In this document: piece by piece, positions 15,531-24,062 of the stretch
Layout of the letters: each line of letters starts with the position of its first letter
Numbering within the stretch: the stretch's first letter is position 1
Virus record (IMG/VR): IMGVR_UViG_3300042466_000501
Span: 1-30,716 of that record
DNA length: 30,716 nt
Direction: 5' to 3' (one strand)
DNA from: a virus
Translations under genes and position numbers: made by a program
Notes under the pieces: generated by a model
The model's database searches: none
What the model was told of the DNA's origin: nothing
What the model saw: only the letters and a program-made list of their open reading frames with translations

Positions 15531-18500
15531 TTACTCTACTTCCAAAATTGGTTCATTTGCACTTCTACCTGCTTTATTAACCTTTAATGTATTAGGATTT
15601 GATACAAATGTTTCAACAGGAGAACTACCATCGAGTGTATTCCAAATTGTACGTCCTTCTTTATCAACAAATGATTTATATCTTGAACCATTATAAAAAG
15701 AATTTTGCAATCCCTTTGTTAAATCGGTTGTGTTTTTATAATGTGTTGGTAAATATCCATCAACATTTTTAACATCAATTATATTACCTTTAATAATTGG
15801 TACTATTGAACCCAAAAATGGTTGGATATTTAATTTAGTTTCATTATAAGTTTGAATATCCGAAACATACCCCCCACGCGGGTCACCTAATCCCGTAGCA
15901 GATGCAGTTACAGCAAATTTAGTTACAATTCTTTCTTTTTGTTCGGTTATTAATTGTACTCTAACTCTTTCTTTAACTCGTCTACCTTCTTTATCAAAAT
16001 AAGTTCTGATAGCAGAACCACTTTGTGCATAAATACCAAATCCAACGGTTTCGTAATCAGTTTGACCAATTGTAACACTACTGTTTATTAAATCAATTTC
16101 AGTAAGTATTGTTGGGTCTGCTAATCCCGCGTCAATTGTAACTTCTTGCTGATAATAATCTCCACCCACCAATGTAGTTTCGGTGTTTTGGATTTCAGTA
16201 TCGTATTGATAATTTTCAGCAAATAAATTTTCACTTAAATTTGCATCAATTATAGTTTCTTTTTGACTGTTTTCACCAGTTAATAAATATTGAGAATTTG
16301 CATCTAAAGTTACTTCTTTTTGAAAATTTTCTGAAGTTAATATAGTTGAATCATCATAATGTATTACTGATTCATATTGAGTATTTTCTCCGATTGGTTT
16401 CTTTTGAGCAATCTTACTTCTTTCTAAGAAATGTGGTTCAATTAAAAGACCCGTTGTTGCTTTAACTCTAGCAGGCAACATATTTTTAATATCTTCAAAC
16501 ATAGATTTCTCATACAACTTAATTAAGTTAATATAAGCATATATGTCTATATTATTAAATCTTTTAAAATAATATTTTCTTAAATCATCTAATCCCCTGT
16601 AGTTTGATTTATATCTATCAGATGGGTCACCAATATAATTATCTAAATTAATTCCACCAAATGATTTAGCAATATCAATATTTAATTCTTTTGTGGGAGA
16701 GAAAAATAAACCAACTCTATTAGAATCAACCGGTGCTTGGTCAAATGATTTTTTAGTTGCTCTACTATTAACTGATAAATCGGTTACTAATGTTTGTTCT
16801 TCAAAACGAATTTTATTAGTTGAATATCTAGATGAACCAACATCTGGTATATCCAAAACAATAGTTCTATCAATTGCTTCAAATTGGTATGGATATGATG
16901 TTATATCTGTGAATCCGTATGCACTTGCAGAATATGATGCAGAAGGATTTTCTGAATATAATACAGAAGTATTTCCATTTTCATAATCATTTCTTGTTAA
17001 ACTACCACTAAAATAAATATTACTATCAACATTCATTAATGAAGAAGTTGATGCTAAATTTTTAGGATATTCAAAATCCAATCTAAAGAATAAATCATCA
17101 CTAGATGCCGAAACGTGATTACCATTAATCATTTCAGGGAATGAAACGTGTTCAAAGAATCTTTCTCTTTCTAATGGTGTACTCCATAAACGAAACTCAT
17201 CCACACTACCTACAAAATTTCCACCCAATGTAATTAAAGAACCACTATTCCAATTAGAACTTCCACTTGGAACACTTGCAGATACAGTATTTTGGAATAA
17301 AGTTCTTTCTTTATCCGATTGTCGTGTATTTAACTCAAAGTTATGTAAATTACCAACTTCTTCTCTACTCACAGATATACCAAAAAAAGAACCATTAAAT
17401 ATTGGTAATATAGAAGAACTAATTACATTTGAACCAGAGTAATCAAATAATACACGTCCATTATTACTATTAACAGAACCACTTAATTTTACATTCCATC
17501 CACTACCTGAAATTAATGTATATTGACCGCTTGTTATTGGTTTTACAAAAAATTCAATTGTATCCGGTTTTCTATTTCTTTCCGTATTTTTCCATTCGAA
17601 ATCAACTTTAGAACCGGCATTCATTTTAATAGCAGTTGTAACGTTATCCATTATCAATTTACTCCTATTAGTATCCGTAACTTCAGGTCCTCCAAATTCT
17701 AAAATAGAAAGATTTGATGATGGGATACCATAGCAATTTAATAAAGCATAAATACCTTTTCTTGTACCTTTATGTTTTAATAAATAAGGTATGTTGTTTA
17801 CAATTCTTCTCCAAACTTCATTGGTTCTTTCTTTACCAGGTGAAGCATTTACAACGTTTCCATCTATATTTTTTCCAAATACATAATTCCAAAGTTTAGA
17901 ATCGGAAGCTAAATTCTTAGCATCCCAATCAAATGATTTAAGTGTTTGGAATAAAAGTTTATCCGAAATACCATTTTTAGATTTATATCCTAAACCTCTA
18001 CTCTTTTCAATTGATTTTGTATAAAAATATATGTTATCAAAATGATGTCCAATCATTGATAAAAATAATAACATACTTTCATTATCTGCATTATTTACAA
18101 TAAATTGTGGAATGTTATTTTGAACCCAATTTGGATTTTCTATATCAAAATCTTCAGCTAATGTTATAATAGTTTCATACCAATTACTAACTTCAGTAGT
18201 TGTACTTATTCTTCTAATACCACCATTATAAGGCCAACTTAAAGATGAGGATGAATATAGGAATTTTTCAAAACCATCAAATCCATTTACTAATTGATTT
18301 TTCTTTAATTCCTGTTTATCGCGTTCTTGTATTGCAGATAATGAAACTGTGTGCCCATATGAGTATGGGTCATAATAAGATGCAGATATTAAAGATTCAT
18401 AATTTTCAATTAATTGAACTTTATAAACAAAATTATCTACTCTTTCTTTTGCCGAACTAAAGTGTACAAAATTATTCCAGGCATATGTAGAACCTGTTAC

Positions 18501-20471
18501 ATATTCTATATTTAATTCATCCGTATTAACCAAAGATGAACTTAAATATAATCCAACTAATTGTGCAGATGATGTATTTGTTAATATTATATCATCTAAC
18601 GATTCATAATTAGTAGCACTACCTTTTATATAATCAACTTCAATTGAAAAGTTTGGTCCTTTTATCGGAGGACAAGACAAATTATCTTGTTCCGTAAGTA
18701 TTACCGTTTCAATTAACGGATTTGTCATTAACTTAGTAACCCAAAATGTCGAATTTGGTGTTACCGATGCAGGTATTGGTGAATATAATTTTAATATTAT
18801 AGATTCTACCTTATCCTTTTCTTCAACAAATTCATTACCCAAATTATCTACTGATTTTTTAGATAATGTCCAATCATCAGTTTCCCAAGATGAAATTAAT
18901 ACTTGCTCATCATTACCAAAATTAGCAAGGTGAGTTAAGTTTTTACTTTCTTTTTCTGGTTCAATTATTTGTAGCTTTTGAATGAAAGCATCAAACATTG
19001 CTTTACCAAAAATCTCTTCATTAATTTCTAATAACGGTAATATTAATTTGGTAACAATTTCATAATCATTACCAGTAAGTGATTCAGCACCACCTCTATT
19101 GTATGGTATTAATTTTAAAGTTACGTTATCACTACCTGTCCAATTTGGAAATTTTTCTCTTAATGTTTTAAGATGTATCGTTGTTCTCCCATTTGTAGGT
19201 TGATTTACAAATAATGGAACAAAAGAATTATCTTTTAATTTTAAATGTATATCTACACTTGTTGCTGCGAATGTATTCCAAGTTACATCATAAGATAAAT
19301 TGTAATCTGAAAAAGATGGAACATCTATTAATTCTGCAAAAGTTGTTTCTGTAATAGATGGAAAATCATTAACCGCCGTAAATGTTACATTAGCTTCCAC
19401 TCTACCACCAGTACCGAATCCATCACTAACTGCTACTAATATTATTTTTTTAGTACCATATACTTCTGCAAAATCTTTTTGAAAAAATATGATAGCTTGT
19501 CTATCTGATGCAGGAACTTCTATTGTATTATTAGGTCCTAAATATACAATTACTCTATCAGCTTGTTCTGTATTAAATGGAATTGCAATTGATTTTTCTA
19601 AATCAGAATCTTTTACAGAAACATTAAATTGATTACCGTTTGGTAAACTAATTTTTGGTTCTGCATATTTAATTTCTTTTTGAAAATTTGCAATAACAAC
19701 AAAACTACTGAATAATTTATTTGCGGGTACAGAAAATACAGTACCATTAACTTGAGTTAATGCTGATAAATCTTTACCTTCATTTTTTATTTGGGAAGCA
19801 TTACCTTCATAAATTCCATTAAATGTGAACCCATCCGGAAGATTTCCTTCTATTTTAAATAAAACTCTACCATTTTGTAAAACATCTTTTGGTAATTCTT
19901 TTTTAATATACCCTCTCCTGTCTTCTAAAAATAAAACACCACTATCATATATGTAATCATTTGATACTATACTATATGATAGAGATACATTACTACCCAA
20001 TTCATTTCTAAAATTACTACCAAATGAAATTTCATATTGACTATTTGGATTTGGTACTAAAATTTCTCGATTGTCTACTCTTTTTTTAGCAGCGGGTGGT
20101 TGTGGTACAAGAACATCTGCAACTTTAGGTACTTCTAAATCTTGTAATGCTTTTAATGTTTGTTCTACATTTGTAGGGTTTCTTTCATTAATAATAATTG
20201 GGTCACCATTAGAATCTTTAAATGTTAATGGTTTGTAAATTGGTCCAATTGTATCAGAACCCAACATTGTAAGTGGATTTATATTTCCAATATTTGCAGC
20301 AATAGCAGTTCGTAATTCGGCTTGACCAGCAGGAGAATTAATTTGGGCAAGAGTTTCATTTAAACCAGAAAGAGCATTTGGGTCAATTGTTATATTGCTT
20401 AACTTCTCATACAATTCGTATGTAAGACCGAGCTTGTCCGCTTCTTTTTTTTGTTCTTCCGTTAATGCCAT
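15531..20471 (-). CDS. Very large baseplate/tail protein (1646 aa) with LamG-like domain and 19-residue repeats
   Basis: The longest gene of the window. The first part (about 1-850) is beta-rich with Ig-like stretches. Residues about 880-920 hold a conserved block (WRRIVNNIPYLLKHKGTRKG and ALLNCYGIP) resembling tail-protein-I/baseplate-wedge components. Residues about 965-1100 look like a LamG/concanavalin sugar-binding sandwich (FFVKPITSGQYTLISG to FVGSVDEFRLW). Residues about 1305-1355 (INLIKLYEKSMFEDIKNMLP, ARVKATTGLLIEPHFLERSK) form another conserved helical block. Five 19-residue repeats follow, then a beta-rich tail. It could fill the role of T4 gp7, the 1032-residue wedge organiser, but is larger and I cannot prove homology. 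A late-type motif lies 12 nt upstream. The LamG part suggests contact with host glycans. Confidence 0.82.
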   Translation of the reverse strand: MALTEEQKKEADKLGLTYELYEKLSNITIDPNALSGLNETLAQINSPAGQAELRTAIAANIGNINPLTMLGSDTIGPIYKPLTFKDSNGDPIIINERNPTNVEQTLKALQDLEVPKVADVLVPQPPAAKKRVDNREILVPNPNSQYEISFGSNFRNELGSNVSLSYSIVSNDYIYDSGVLFLEDRRGYIKKELPKDVLQNGRVLFKIEGNLPDGFTFNGIYEGNASQIKNEGKDLSALTQVNGTVFSVPANKLFSSFVVIANFQKEIKYAEPKISLPNGNQFNVSVKDSDLEKSIAIPFNTEQADRVIVYLGPNNTIEVPASDRQAIIFFQKDFAEVYGTKKIILVAVSDGFGTGGRVEANVTFTAVNDFPSITETTFAELIDVPSFSDYNLSYDVTWNTFAATSVDIHLKLKDNSFVPLFVNQPTNGRTTIHLKTLREKFPNWTGSDNVTLKLIPYNRGGAESLTGNDYEIVTKLILPLLEINEEIFGKAMFDAFIQKLQIIEPEKESKNLTHLANFGNDEQVLISSWETDDWTLSKKSVDNLGNEFVEEKDKVESIILKLYSPIPASVTPNSTFWVTKLMTNPLIETVILTEQDNLSCPPIKGPNFSIEVDYIKGSATNYESLDDIILTNTSSAQLVGLYLSSSLVNTDELNIEYVTGSTYAWNNFVHFSSAKERVDNFVYKVQLIENYESLISASYYDPYSYGHTVSLSAIQERDKQELKKNQLVNGFDGFEKFLYSSSSLSWPYNGGIRRISTTTEVSNWYETIITLAEDFDIENPNWVQNNIPQFIVNNADNESMLLFLSMIGHHFDNIYFYTKSIEKSRGLGYKSKNGISDKLLFQTLKSFDWDAKNLASDSKLWNYVFGKNIDGNVVNASPGKERTNEVWRRIVNNIPYLLKHKGTRKGIYALLNCYGIPSSNLSILEFGGPEVTDTNRSKLIMDNVTTAIKMNAGSKVDFEWKNTERNRKPDTIEFFVKPITSGQYTLISGSGWNVKLSGSVNSNNGRVLFDYSGSNVISSSILPIFNGSFFGISVSREEVGNLHNFELNTRQSDKERTLFQNTVSASVPSGSSNWNSGSLITLGGNFVGSVDEFRLWSTPLERERFFEHVSFPEMINGNHVSASSDDLFFRLDFEYPKNLASTSSLMNVDSNIYFSGSLTRNDYENGNTSVLYSENPSASYSASAYGFTDITSYPYQFEAIDRTIVLDIPDVGSSRYSTNKIRFEEQTLVTDLSVNSRATKKSFDQAPVDSNRVGLFFSPTKELNIDIAKSFGGINLDNYIGDPSDRYKSNYRGLDDLRKYYFKRFNNIDIYAYINLIKLYEKSMFEDIKNMLPARVKATTGLLIEPHFLERSKIAQKKPIGENTQYESVIHYDDSTILTSENFQKEVTLDANSQYLLTGENSQKETIIDANLSENLFAENYQYDTEIQNTETTLVGGDYYQQEVTIDAGLADPTILTEIDLINSSVTIGQTDYETVGFGIYAQSGSAIRTYFDKEGRRVKERVRVQLITEQKERIVTKFAVTASATGLGDPRGGYVSDIQTYNETKLNIQPFLGSIVPIIKGNIIDVKNVDGYLPTHYKNTTDLTKGLQNSFYNGSRYKSFVDKEGRTIWNTLDGSSPVETFVSNPNTLKVNKAGRSANEPILEVE
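16104..16388 (-). repeat. Five in-frame 19-residue (57-bp) repeats in the 1646-aa protein
   Basis: Five consecutive units of exactly 19 residues follow the pattern (E/D)-(N/Y)-x-Q-x-(E/D)-V/T-x-I-D/H-x ... L-x-G. They begin ENTQYES, ENFQKEV, ENSQKET, ENYQYDT and DYYQQEV. The DNA copies have diverged, so this is an old protein-level repeat with strictly kept length, consistent with a beta-solenoid or fibrous stalk. Confidence 0.85.
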
Positions 20472-20483
20472 TTAATATTTTAT

Positions 20484-20493
20484 TATAAATATC
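20484..20493 (-). promoter_or_regulatory. Probable late promoter motif (GATATTTATA) before the 1646-aa gene
   Basis: An exact copy of the 10-mer, read on the minus strand, lies in the 28-nt gap between the 435-residue and 1646-residue genes and ends 12 nt before the ATG at 20471. Confidence 0.55.
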
Positions 20494-20499
20494 GTATTA

Positions 20500-21807
20500 T
20501 TAATAATCTCTACCAGTTGGGTCGTTTTCTACATTATATAAACCACGATTATCAAATCCATTGTAATTGTTAGTCGTACCATCTAATCCAACAGGTATGT
20601 ATTTAGTACCAGTTCCACCTCCAGCTATAATTGGTTGCTCTACGGTTGGCTTAGATGGAGTAGTGGGTGTTATTTGTTTAACTGGTTCTGGTTTAGGTTT
20701 TGGTTTTGGTGGTGCAACTGGTTCTGCTACTTTTTCTACAATTTCAACTTGCTTTACAGTTTTAATTGGAGGCAGTTCGGTTGTACCAGTAACAGTTACA
20801 TCGACTCTATCAGGTGTATAGATATTTCGTTTAATATCAATTTTAGTACCAAATGAATCTAAATTATTCTGTATTTGTTTTCTTAACTCAACTATTCCAA
20901 ATTCCATTGGTAGTTGTTTAATATCAACCTGTCTTCTTTGTAATGCTTTTGTATTAAAAGTAATGCAATTATTTAATATACTTTGAATTTCACCCAACAA
21001 CATATTAAAATCATATTGTCCACAACTTTCAAATCGTATTTCAGATGGTTTACCAAATGTAGATTGTGATACATCGTAGTATCTATTATTTACCCAATTT
21101 TTTATACTATCTCTAAAATTTTCAAATATTCTTTTATGAAAAGTATCCAAATCTCTTAATCCAAAATCTTTTCTCAATACACTTCTAAAATCATTTCCGA
21201 ATTTAGCAACCAACGCATCATCTATTACAGATAACGAACCTGCTTCAAATTTATCTAAAGCATCTAATATGTTTTTTTTATAATATTTAAAATCTTTACT
21301 TAAATTATGAATATTTTTAAATTCTGCGTTTGTAATATGATTTATATTATTATTATTAGTTTTTAATGGTAATATACGAACTTCCTCTCTCGATGGTGAT
21401 ATTTCTTGAACCCAAACTCTTGTTAAATTATTATCAGTTCCTATTTTGTTTCTAACAAAATTTATATTAACTTTAAGAATACCATTTGTATATCCTAAAT
21501 CATTTAATAATTTTTCAACATTTATAGCAAGTTCTTTTTGACCACCTGCATTAACTATATCGTACATATAGTTTTTTATATCATTTGGTTTTAAATATGC
21601 AACATTGTTTCCTGCTTTATTTGGTAATAAAACATTATTAACATCATATATAGAAACCTCCATAACATCGTGCTTACAATCACCAAAATCCGCTTCTTCT
21701 ATTTCGGTTTTGGACACAATAAGTAAATCATCCTTTAAAAGAAAATTACCTTTATTTTCTTTTCTAGAATCAATTTGCTCAAAGTTTGTATATTTTGTAA
21801 TACTCAT
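20500..21807 (-). CDS. Virion protein (435 aa) with Pro/Lys-rich linker
   Basis: Residues 1 to about 160 form a beta-rich domain ending in TRVWVQEISPSREEVRILPL, a motif I recall from tail-fibre/baseplate proteins of marine phages. Residues about 160-345 are helical with conserved aromatic and basic residues (YYKKNILDALDKFEAGSLSV). Residues about 354-392 are a low-complexity linker rich in Pro, Lys and Val (PPKPKPKPEPVKQ). A Gly/Asn-rich end (GGGTGTKYIPVGLDG) follows. The linker probably tethers a short C-terminal peptide to another virion part. It lies 6 nt after the coiled-coil gene, in the same transcript. No enzyme motif is seen. Function is inferred from position only. Confidence 0.72.
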   Translation of the reverse strand: MSITKYTNFEQIDSRKENKGNFLLKDDLLIVSKTEIEEADFGDCKHDVMEVSIYDVNNVLLPNKAGNNVAYLKPNDIKNYMYDIVNAGGQKELAINVEKLLNDLGYTNGILKVNINFVRNKIGTDNNLTRVWVQEISPSREEVRILPLKTNNNNINHITNAEFKNIHNLSKDFKYYKKNILDALDKFEAGSLSVIDDALVAKFGNDFRSVLRKDFGLRDLDTFHKRIFENFRDSIKNWVNNRYYDVSQSTFGKPSEIRFESCGQYDFNMLLGEIQSILNNCITFNTKALQRRQVDIKQLPMEFGIVELRKQIQNNLDSFGTKIDIKRNIYTPDRVDVTVTGTTELPPIKTVKQVEIVEKVAEPVAPPKPKPKPEPVKQITPTTPSKPTVEQPIIAGGGTGTKYIPVGLDGTTNNYNGFDNRGLYNVENDPTGRDY

Positions 21808-21813
21808 AAATTA

Positions 21814-22974
21814 TTATGTTTGATGATTTTTATAATCTTGTAAATCCTTTTTGGATAATTTAATTCCGTAAGTTTTCATTTCACTTTTTCCTTGTGAATT
21901 AGTTACAGTTATCTTCATTGAACCACCTGTATAATCTTTTGAACCCGATTCTTTTAATCCCCAAAACGTACCAACCCAATTTGAACCAACTTTTGCCGAT
22001 TCTTCTCTATTAACAGTTAAAGTTATATCTTTTGTTCCACCTGCAGGAACTTCAAATGATGTTTCCGGTACGTTAAAAAATCTAACATTTTGTGGATAAG
22101 CAACTGATATTTCAACTTTAATAGGTTGTTTATCGTTATTTGTAAATTTAATAGTTTCACCATTAATCCATTTAGAATCTAATCCCGAACTTATATTTGC
22201 TTTAATTGGTGGTTCTGATGGTGCTGTTTTTGGTTCTAACTTAATTAATGCTACATCTAATACCATATCTGCCCCACTTGCCAATGCCGTTGCTCTTGTT
22301 CCTTGTACAATTGCTTGTTGTTGTTGAGATGCACCCAATTGTGCCTGTAAACCTTCAATAATTGAGTTTAATGAATCAATTTGTTTAATTAATGCAGTAA
22401 TCTGTGCGAAGAAACCTTTATTTTGTGCTTGCAAAGATGCTCTTAAAATAGATTCATCAATTGATTTTTGAACTGCGGTTGATATTTGCAATGCAAATTC
22501 CCCTATAGTTTTAGATAAAATAGCCAATTGATTAGATAATGCATCATTAGTTTGTTCTGTTACTAATCTTTTGTTTATCTCTATTTCTACCAATGCTTTT
22601 AATACTGCAATTTGTTGCTTTAAATCTTCATTTTCTACCGTTAAATCTGCTACTTTTTTTCTTAAATCTTCATTAATTGCAACTTCATCATCATATAGAG
22701 GTTTGGGAACTAAATTTAAATTTGGTACCGGAATATCAGGTCTTAATTCCGTAACTGTTGTATTAACTGCTTTTTGTAATTCAACATTATCGTATTTATC
22801 TTTATTTAAAGATTTAAAAATTAAAGAAGATGCTGAATCATTATCATTTATAATTGTTACTCCATACTCATTTTTAGTAATTGAAGCAGACCCAGACACT
22901 TTTAAAATTTCTTCTAATTGTGTCTTTTTTATATTTTCTATTTTTTCAGAAATTGTTTCTGTAGATGTGTTCAT
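21814..22974 (-). CDS. Coiled-coil plus Ig-like fibrous virion protein (386 aa)
   Basis: An N-terminal segment of about 95 residues leads into a long coiled coil (about 97-220: EDLRKKVADLTVENEDLKQQ and onward). A linker with a Gln run (ASQQQQA) follows, then an Ig-like beta domain at about 258-375 (IKVEISVAYPQNVRFFNVPE, GGTKDITLTVN). This is the shape of a trimeric short fibre or whisker. Its ATG overlaps the stop of the DNRLRE gene (TAATG), and the next gene starts 6 nt after its stop. The Ig-like domain could bind cell-surface sugars, as Ig-like domains on phage tails are thought to do. The exact location in the virion is unknown. Confidence 0.75.
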   Translation of the reverse strand: MNTSTETISEKIENIKKTQLEEILKVSGSASITKNEYGVTIINDNDSASSLIFKSLNKDKYDNVELQKAVNTTVTELRPDIPVPNLNLVPKPLYDDEVAINEDLRKKVADLTVENEDLKQQIAVLKALVEIEINKRLVTEQTNDALSNQLAILSKTIGEFALQISTAVQKSIDESILRASLQAQNKGFFAQITALIKQIDSLNSIIEGLQAQLGASQQQQAIVQGTRATALASGADMVLDVALIKLEPKTAPSEPPIKANISSGLDSKWINGETIKFTNNDKQPIKVEISVAYPQNVRFFNVPETSFEVPAGGTKDITLTVNREESAKVGSNWVGTFWGLKESGSKDYTGGSMKITVTNSQGKSEMKTYGIKLSKKDLQDYKNHQT

Positions 22975-24062
22975 TAGGATACTATTTCAAATATATATTT
23001 ATCATCTACAATTGTAGCTATTCCACTTTCAATTATTTTTATTTTTAATCGATATGTTCTATTAATTGGAAGTGTTGATAAATCCATTATAAAATAATTG
23101 GATATAGCATCACAACTTACTTTTGTATAATCACCAAATGGAAATATTGTTTCTCCTGTTACATAATCTTCTACTTGATATTGAGTTGAACCGGATGGTA
23201 AATATTTGACTTGGTCATATGAAAATGTTCTATCAAATGTTTTTGAAGGATATATATCTCTACCCTTTAATCTGATTTTTACTTTTGTATTAGCAACATA
23301 TTCATTTTTTAAATTAGTAATAACAACTTTATACTCATCTTGTGCTGAACCAGTTACAGGTGATAAACTTCCTGTTAAAAATCTACTATCATCCCAAACC
23401 AATTCTAATTTTGGTTCATAAATAGTATTAGTTTCTTTTGAAAAGAATTTAATAACACCATAATCTAATAGGTCGTTTTCTTCATTTAAACCATGGTGTA
23501 CTATAATACCGTTATTTGGTATAGAACCACTAACCCATAATTTAATTATATTTGTTACATCCATTCTAACATCATCCGTCTCATAATCAAATGATTGAGA
23601 TGCAGAACCACTTAAATACCACGTACCACCCTCGGCGTTTGCCGAACCAGTTGTTCCTGCTGCAAATATAGCAGTCCCAGCAGTTACATTATCTTGCCAA
23701 GTATCAATTCCGTTTCTATATTTCCAACTAACACCATCTGAAGTTATATTATCAAATTTAGTACCAGTTCCCATTATCCAACTTTGTGAAATTGCATTAG
23801 CGTATAATGTGTATTGTAATGGTATTTCTTCGGATTTGGATGCTTTTAAATTTAAAAATGCAGAATAACTACCAGTACCAATATTTTCAGCAACGGATTG
23901 TGATATTTGAGTTGAATTAAATTTAATTAAAGTTCTAGCAATATCTTTTATAGAGCCATAATATAATTTACCAACTTCCAACATTTCATCCCTACCTGCG
24001 TTTTGGTCTGGTTGTTGTAAGTATATACTTGCGTCAAATGATGATGTGAAAAATTTATGCAT
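22974..24062 (-). CDS. DNRLRE-like fibrous virion protein (362 aa)
   Basis: The N-terminal half has the DNRLRE domain pattern: SSFDASIYLQQPDQNAG, then LEVGKLYYGSIKDIARTLIK (residues about 30-49), FNSTQIS and a block of Trp-rich strands (YANAISQSWIMGTGTKFDNI, VSWKYRNG). DNRLRE domains are beta-sandwich modules of cell-surface and fibrous proteins. The C-terminal half is a separate beta-rich domain (YEPKLELVWDDSRFLTGS, VKIRLKGRDIYPSKTFDRTF). It overlaps the gp6-like gene by one base (TAATG) and the coiled-coil gene in the same way, so it belongs to the baseplate transcript. A role in the baseplate periphery or as fibre attachment is inferred. Confidence 0.78.
   Translation of the reverse strand: MHKFFTSSFDASIYLQQPDQNAGRDEMLEVGKLYYGSIKDIARTLIKFNSTQISQSVAENIGTGSYSAFLNLKASKSEEIPLQYTLYANAISQSWIMGTGTKFDNITSDGVSWKYRNGIDTWQDNVTAGTAIFAAGTTGSANAEGGTWYLSGSASQSFDYETDDVRMDVTNIIKLWVSGSIPNNGIIVHHGLNEENDLLDYGVIKFFSKETNTIYEPKLELVWDDSRFLTGSLSPVTGSAQDEYKVVITNLKNEYVANTKVKIRLKGRDIYPSKTFDRTFSYDQVKYLPSGSTQYQVEDYVTGETIFPFGDYTKVSCDAISNYFIMDLSTLPINRTYRLKIKIIESGIATIVDDKYIFEIVS

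Noticed and set aside
22571-23017. 148-residue open frame on the plus strand
   Set aside because: It lies opposite the coiled-coil protein and is low in complexity (Phe/Ser/Ile-rich); coding evidence is on the minus strand.
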